DNA of 64,000 nt from Sipunculus nudus. Its lineage: Eukaryota; Annelida; Sipuncula; Golfingiida; Sipunculidae. The stretch covers positions 48,920,019-48,984,018 of the forward strand of contig CM049306.1 of the NCBI GenBank assembly GCA_026874595.1, read 5' to 3'. Of this stretch, positions 58,905-64,000 are shown in pieces. Position numbers and translations under genes: made by a program. Within the stretch, counting starts at the first letter, position 1. Each line of letters begins with the position of its first letter. A model generated the notes under the pieces. It did not search any database. It saw only the letters and a program-made list of their open reading frames with translations, and was not told the DNA's origin.

Positions 58905-59407
58905 TGCGTTATTTATAATACACAAACCTTCATAACCGTACAGGCGACACTGTTGTTACGACCCATAATGTAATAACCGGCCCATAATGTAATAACGGCC
59001 CATATTGTAATAAAAACGACCCATAATGTAATAATCATACCCTGCCCATATTGTAATAAAACTGGCCCATACTGTAATAACGTCCCATAATGTAATAAAA
59101 AACGGCCCATATCGTAATAACGGCCCATATTGTAATAAAAACGACCCATATTGTAATAATCATACCCTGCCCATATTGTAATAAAATGGGAAGTGGGAAA
59201 AACGGCCCATATTGTTATAACGTATTTATATTGTAATAACATATGTTTAAGCTCAAGAATAACAGGGCACACGCTTAGTGTCATTTACATGTTATCCTGA
59301 CCCCTTCCATACCCTCTCAATGAACCTGTTACTAACCTTAATGAAACCATGGTTCACAATTGAATAAAAAAAAATCATATTTTCATACACTAAAATATAA
59401 CGTATCA

Positions 59408-59421
59408 TAATAATAATAATA

Positions 59422-59489
<68 letters not shown>

Positions 59490-59491
59490 TT
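59408..59491. repeat. (TAA)n-(TTA)n palindrome
   Basis: About 48 bp of TAA/ATA triplets switch to ATT triplets near 59,457, making a near-perfect inverted repeat able to fold into a hairpin or cruciform. It lies inside the foldback element. Confidence 0.85.
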
Positions 59492-59530
<39 letters not shown>

Positions 59531-60265
59531 CACGTATATATAACAGTTTTCATAGTACCCATATATGCATATTCGCCTCCTCCCCCCCCCCCCCCGTAAA
59601 ACTTTCGAATTTTGGATCAGCCACTGATCATGGCCCCCTGCCCTCCCTAAAACTGGTTACGCCCCTGGATCTCTCCGCTCTGAGCCCTATGCTCTACCTC
59701 TAGAACACAGAAACCGGCATTTTCAAAATGTTGTTTGGGCTAATTTTTTAAATTAAATTGTAAACTCTTGAATCGCGCAAATGTCGCATCCAGGTTTTAA
59801 CTTCAAATACGTGTGTTGAAAGCTCTAAATCTATGCGACGTGTTATACATTTTGACCTAAGACATCTTAACCAATGCACATATGGGCACCAAAAAATTGC
59901 AGCAGTACCTACATTTATAATTTCCAATTCTCGGGAGGTTTCGAGAGATCATATAAAATATTCTCAATGATACATTGAGCAAAACGCACTGAAATTTAAA
60001 GTTTCATTTATATTTTAAAAAGAATTATAATACATAAATATGTATCGATAATGAAAGTTTGGTATATTTTATCTCTTACAATTGACAAAATATTCACATT
60101 TTGGCGATATATATATACAAGTGTATTAGCTTTAATGGACCCAGGCGCTTAAATAAATCCTAGAAATGTAGCCAGAAGAAATATTAAGGTGTTTTTAGCA
60201 AACCAAAATTCATTCAATACGTGTTTTTGTTGGGTTTATTTTTCAGAAGCCAAAATACTACAGCC

Positions 60266-60266
<1 letters not shown>

Positions 60267-60307
<41 letters not shown>
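60267..60307. repeat. (TA)n microsatellite within the foldback element
   Basis: TA array in the centre of the element; another at 59,495-59,523. Confidence 0.95.
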
Positions 60308-60310
<3 letters not shown>

Positions 60311-60754
60311 TAAATACTTTGTCACCCTATTTAAACACTGATTCAACAAAAGGATAAACATGAATCATGGCCATATTTCGCTCATATTACCTTGGTCACC
60401 GTTTTAAAAAAATAGTCATTATGTTATCCAGTGGTTTTTCATACTTGTATGTTCACTTAAACATTCGTGTCAGGAGAAGTCAATATTTGAATTGTCTAAG
60501 TTAATTTGCATGAAATCTGATTTATAAAATTAATGGCCGTTTTACCCACCTTCGATTTTATTACAATACGGGCCGTTTTACCCACTTACGATTTTATTAC
60601 AATATGGGCAGGGTATGGTTATTACAATATGGGCCGATTTTTATTACATTATGGGCTATTATTACATTATGGGTCGTTTTTATTACAATATGGGCCGTTA
60701 TTACATTATGGGCCGGTTATTAAATTATGGGTCGTAACAACTGTCTATCCTCTG

Positions 60755-61070
60755 TTAAAATGCTGTTGTAAAACTAAGAATGAGCTTCCCACCAGCGTCG
60801 AATGGCTCTTGCTCAATCCGGGTGTATAAGCTCTCGAATGCAGCACTAATGTAAAATTTTGGAACACAGTAGGAATGTTGAGAATGGTGTTAGGATGCAT
60901 TTGGAAGATTTAGAATGCCCTTCGAACGCCGTACGAGTGCGGGTCGATGGCCGAATTAGTCTGGTCGGAAGGTGCCTACAAATTCAACTGGAACGCCATC
61001 AGAACGCTCCACTAATGGCCGCCGATTGTGGTTCGAGTGTTCCAGAATTCGAACAGAATGAAGCTTAGCA
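60755..61070 (+). repeat. Partial copy of the Harbinger subterminal region
   Basis: Aligns in the same orientation with 61,762-62,070: AAACTAAGAATG.G / ATACTAAGAATGCG, GTCGAATGGCT, CGTACGAGTGCGG, AGTCTGGTC.GAAGGTGCCT, GCCGATT.TGGTTCGAGT. It lacks both termini and the transposase exon. Confidence 0.8.
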
Positions 61071-62156
61071 TTTTTTGTCGCGTTATTTATAATACACCCA
61101 CCCTGATACATTTATAGGCGACACTGTCTCTCCTCTGAACTACAAATCCTGTGTTCCGTAGAATTTCTCCATTAAATAGTGGCATATTGAAGTATGCCCT
61201 CTCGGTACACGTGGAGGTCTCTCAGGCCGCGGTCATTCTGTGTTCGTATAAGAGCTTCGGACAGGTAATTTGTATTGAGGAGTCACGGTCCCTGGGGTTA
61301 AAGTTTTGTGTCGTCTCAGTTTTACTCAGCTGTCAAGTTCAGGTCTAGCCCTAGCTCCCGTGATCTCTCCATTCGCTGCTTGGACATGTACGCCGCATAT
61401 ATGCAGTTAGGCCAGGCCTTACCAGGCACAACGATGCATTTTTCAGTGATCGCACTAGATATTATATACAGTAAAGTCGTTCCGAAACCTTTTGGTTAAA
61501 AGCATACATGGTGATTTTAAAAGATTGGCGGATCATTTTTTAATAATGCAAAAGTTGACGTGAGGGATCTTGGATATAAATCTCTGACAACACCACTCGC
61601 ATGACGTTCCATCGTACATCACTCGAATCTTCTCTTAAGCCCCCGTCACATTTTTACGGAATCAGCAAGAATCAGGCAGAAGCAGCCGGAATGAAGGAAT
61701 TTTCAAAATTCGCGCGGTATTCGGGAGGGAATTACAAAATGAAGTAAATTCTTACAGCTGGTTAAAAATGCCGTTGTTATACTAAGAATGCGTTTCGAAC
61801 CCGCCTCGAATGGCTTTTGAACATTCCAGGTGTATTTGTACACGAATTCAGCTCGATGGGTATCTCGATGGCTCGATTGAGTATGCTGTTAGAATGCAGT
61901 CAGGATATTTAGAATGCACTTCGAATGACGTACGAGTGCGGTCCGATTGCTGGCCGAATAAGTCTGGTCAGAAGGTGCCTCGAATTCACCTCGAACGCAG
62001 AACGCTTCATGAATGTCCGCCGATTATGGTTCGAGTATTCAAGAATTCAAACAGTATGCAGCTCGAATATTTAAAATGAACTTCAAATGTACTTAAGAGT
62101 GTAACACGAATGTCTAGTGTGAATCAAGAATGCCGCCAGAATGGTCCACGAAGGGA

Positions 62157-62165
62157 TATAAAAAG
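62157..62165 (+). promoter_or_regulatory. TATA box of the Harbinger transposase gene
   Basis: TATAAAAAG about 55-60 bp before the ATG at 62,218, followed ~25-30 bp later by ATCAGTCT, an initiator-like site. Confidence 0.55.
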
Positions 62166-62217
62166 CTGCCGAATCTAGCTTTACCATCAGTCTCAGCATA
62201 CAAAACCACCATAGAGT

Positions 62218-62487
62218 ATGGACCCCCTAGACCATGTTGCTTTGCTCCAGTTTGCTGTTGTCCTCCATGATCCAGCAAGACCTGCTTGAAAGAGATGTGG
62301 GGTAGGCGAGGAGAAAAACAGGAGGAAAAGTCCCAGAAGATATCAGAACCGAGTATGGCTAACAGAGTAGAGGAGGAGGCTGTTTGGACATTACGCCAGA
62401 CTGATGGAAGAACTCACAGTAGAAGACCCACAGTCCTTCTGTAGCTACCTCAAGATGGCTCCCTTCTTCCTTGGCGGCATGACGTGA
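62218..62487 (+). pseudogene. Harbinger transposase N-terminal exon relic
   Basis: From ATG 62,218 one frame codes MDPLDHVALLQFAVVLHDPA, a stop (62,287), a basic RRKSPRRYQNRVWLTE, a second stop, then RRRLFGHYARLMEELTVEDP and SFCSYLKMAP. This order (basic RRYWVRPW-like segment, then LM.EL..ED...F..YLRM.P) is the helix-turn-helix N-terminal region of Harbinger transposases. It ends in a stop soon after. The catalytic domain is not in this element. It cannot be joined to the relic at 12.2-13.2 kb, which is another copy. Confidence 0.7.
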
Positions 62488-62921
62488 TGTTCAACAGGCA
62501 ATTCCTGAATTGCGAATGACGTTCCATCGGCAGCTGCCCGCGTTTCAATGCGATTCTGCTGTGATCTAAAATTCATCCGGACTCATTCAAGGCGCATTCG
62601 GTACATTCTGAAAGTATTACTGATAAGTGGCTTGACGTTTCGGTTCTCCCTCGAATGCGATCATAATGTTTCGAACTCTGTTGGAATGCTGTAAGAATAT
62701 TTAGAATGCAGTCATAATGCAGTAAGAATACACTTCGAATGCCGTTCGAAATTTCTCCACTTCGAATGCACCCCGAATATCTTGAACATGAGAAAAACAT
62801 TCGGGCAGGCCACAAGAATGGGCCCGAATATTTCGAATTACCCAAGAATGCAATCACTATTTTTAGAATGCAGTTTAAGAATGCATCCGGCTCATTCCGC
62901 CTCTAGTGTGATGGGGTTTAA

Positions 62922-63491
62922 AAAGTAAGCTTTAGCATCTATACACGTAAATTATATGTTTGGCGTTGTAATGTTAAATGTGGTTAAGGGAATGACCCAC
63001 CTGTTTCCTTTAATATCCAGATAATTTTTTTATTAATTACGGAGAATGTCACTACTTAGTTTGTGAGTCGGCTATATTTATGTATGAATTGCACTCAGAC
63101 TCGAACTCGTACTCGAAGAAGATGGTTTTGGACTCGAACCTCAACGGCTAAAGTACTAGGACTTTGACTCGAGTGGCATGGACTCGGACTGCATCACTGC
63201 ATCAAAAATATATAAAGGGTAAACAAGCTAAAAGTTGGATTATCCCTCTTTAGTAATTGTGCAGGTCATGGAATGTGGCAATGTTTAATCATTTATAGAT
63301 TTGGATTTGGTTTAATCCTGCCGTAAGTCTGTTCTATATGGGGCCATATATGTCGCTCTTTCCTGAACCGAGAGGAAAGCCAGAGGGATCACCCGGTCTG
63401 CCTTGTAGCAGGGTAAAGTGGAAGCTCTCTGTGAAACAGCAGCCTGTTGTGATATGTATTTGCACCAAAATTGCAATTTTGCGGCATATAC

Positions 63492-63585
<94 letters not shown>

Positions 63586-64000
63586 CCATTTTTACAATCT
63601 TATATGTTGCTTATTTTTTAAACACATTTGGTGTCATGTGATGGCTGACATTTATAGCATTCATATGATGTGTTATTTTCTTATACCTTTGCAAATTCCA
63701 AAGATACTTATACTTTTCCTCCCCGTGTCCCGTAGTAATTTGCATATTTTAGGTTATTTATATTAAAAACAAGTCACACCGATAAGACAACCCAAGAGAC
63801 GTGTTTGGCTTTTGATGGTTAATGAAGTCTTAAGTCTTTTAGTTGAAAAAGCAAATATTGTGTATTCGGGCGTGATCACAAAAGATGTTATTCCGCTCTT
63901 CAGTCAGCCGATACATGTTCCATTGGCATCAAACTCTCCGGAGAAACATTCACGCCTTGACGATGTCGCCCTGAGTACTTTTTTTGTCGCATCTGTGTGC
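62922..64000. other. No gene seen; large (TA)n tract at 63,497-63,582
   Basis: AT-rich sequence. The TA array has one register shift (TTATA at ~63,553). The 142-codon plus frame across it is an artefact of the repeat (Tyr/Ile runs). Confidence 0.6.

Larger units (their letters stand above)
58954..60739. mobile_element. Foldback-type element, 1786 bp, arms of short tandem repeats
   Basis: Starts TGTTACGACCCATAATG and ends with its exact inverse apart from one base. The flanks are ACTGT on both sides (58,949-58,953 and 60,740-60,744), a 5-bp duplication. Each inverted arm consists of ~17-24-bp units built on CCCATANTGTAATAA: about 12 in the left arm (to ~59,235) and 8 in the right arm (from ~60,533). 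The ~1.3-kb centre has no coding. It contains a TAA/TTA palindrome, TA arrays, and a hAT-like right end (AACTGGTTACGCCCCTG at 59,651-59,667). The architecture recalls Drosophila FB elements, but the terminal sequence is unrelated as far as I can tell. Confidence 0.8.
58905..61140. repeat. Direct repeat pair serving as filled and unfilled target of the foldback element
   Basis: The sequence GCGTTATTTATAATACAC ... GGCGACACTGT occurs at 58,909-58,953, where it is interrupted by the foldback element and resumes as CTGTCTATCCTCTG. It occurs uninterrupted at 61,080-61,138 (GACACTGTCTCTCCTCTG). Confidence 0.75.
61635..62921 (+). mobile_element. Harbinger-type DNA transposon (defective), ~1.29 kb
   Basis: The left end TTAAGCCCCCGTCACA and right end TGTGATGGGGTTTAA are inverted copies with TAA (or TTAA) at both borders. 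Inside are a motif-rich subterminal region (61,660-62,140, many TTCGAATG/GAATGC units), a TATA box, a Harbinger transposase first exon with two internal stops, and a second motif-rich region in inverse orientation (62,560-62,900). The rest of the transposase is deleted. The transposase assigns the superfamily; the TAA reading of the duplication agrees with it. Confidence 0.75.

Noticed and set aside
63338-63766. 142-codon frame across the (TA)n tract
   Set aside because: Middle third is translated TA repeat (Tyr-Ile), so the length is an artefact.
1-64000. CRISPR arrays, bacterial operons, rRNA genes
   Set aside because: The sequence is eukaryotic in character (introns, TEs, microsatellites); no array of spaced palindromic repeats and no rRNA-like segment was seen.

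Overview
The window looks like AT-rich eukaryotic intergenic or repeat DNA from an invertebrate, most likely a marine mollusc (bivalve-like). This placement is an inference from the repeat types: Harbinger, hAT, Ty3-type LTR, LINE and tandem-repeat elements resembling the bivalve 'pearl' or Helitron-like class, plus many (TA)n and poly-C/G tracts. I found no convincing host protein-coding exon, intact tRNA gene, rRNA or CRISPR array. Nearly everything recognisable is mobile-element DNA in various stages of decay.

Layout. 1-460: two pieces of a minus-strand LINE (an ORF1-like piece and a reverse transcriptase YxDD piece). 3.6-4.9 kb: a non-autonomous hAT element with an 8-bp target duplication, holding a nested solo LTR. 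9.05-9.48 kb: a second copy of that hAT family. 9.68-11.19 kb: a Helitron-like or pearl-like element with about eight ~180-bp tandem repeats. 11.9-16.7 kb: relics of a Harbinger-type transposon, with a plus-strand transposase that keeps a recognisable intron, a solo LTR, and a convergent minus-strand second gene with its own TATA box. 16.8-17.57 kb: a third hAT copy holding a ~417-bp miniature LTR element (TRIM-like) whose LTRs carry a tRNA-like A-box/B-box module and whose primer-binding site matches tRNA-Pro. 18.9-19.5, 23.8-24.0 and 33.9-34.4 kb: MITEs. 32.0-32.3 kb: a tRNA-derived SINE-like sequence. 37.16-42.35 kb: the largest element, a decayed Ty3/gypsy-class retrotransposon.

In that retrotransposon the domain order is gag - protease - integrase - reverse transcriptase - RNase H - LTR, with integrase upstream of reverse transcriptase. 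This is the copia-like order known for the Gmr1 group of Ty3/gypsy elements. The integrase catalytic core is deleted and the 5' LTR is truncated. Solo LTRs of the same family lie at 3.7, 13.25 and 54.9 kb; three of the four insertions sit in (TA)n microsatellites. 47.1-47.8 kb: a LINE reverse transcriptase relic. 58.95-60.74 kb: a foldback-type element whose long inverted arms are built of ~20-bp repeats, with a 5-bp target duplication and a related unfilled copy of its target nearby. 61.6-62.9 kb: a Harbinger element with the transposase first exon behind a TATA box.

The genes do not form a working pathway. What they show is a stack of transposons using one another, and TA microsatellites, as landing sites.
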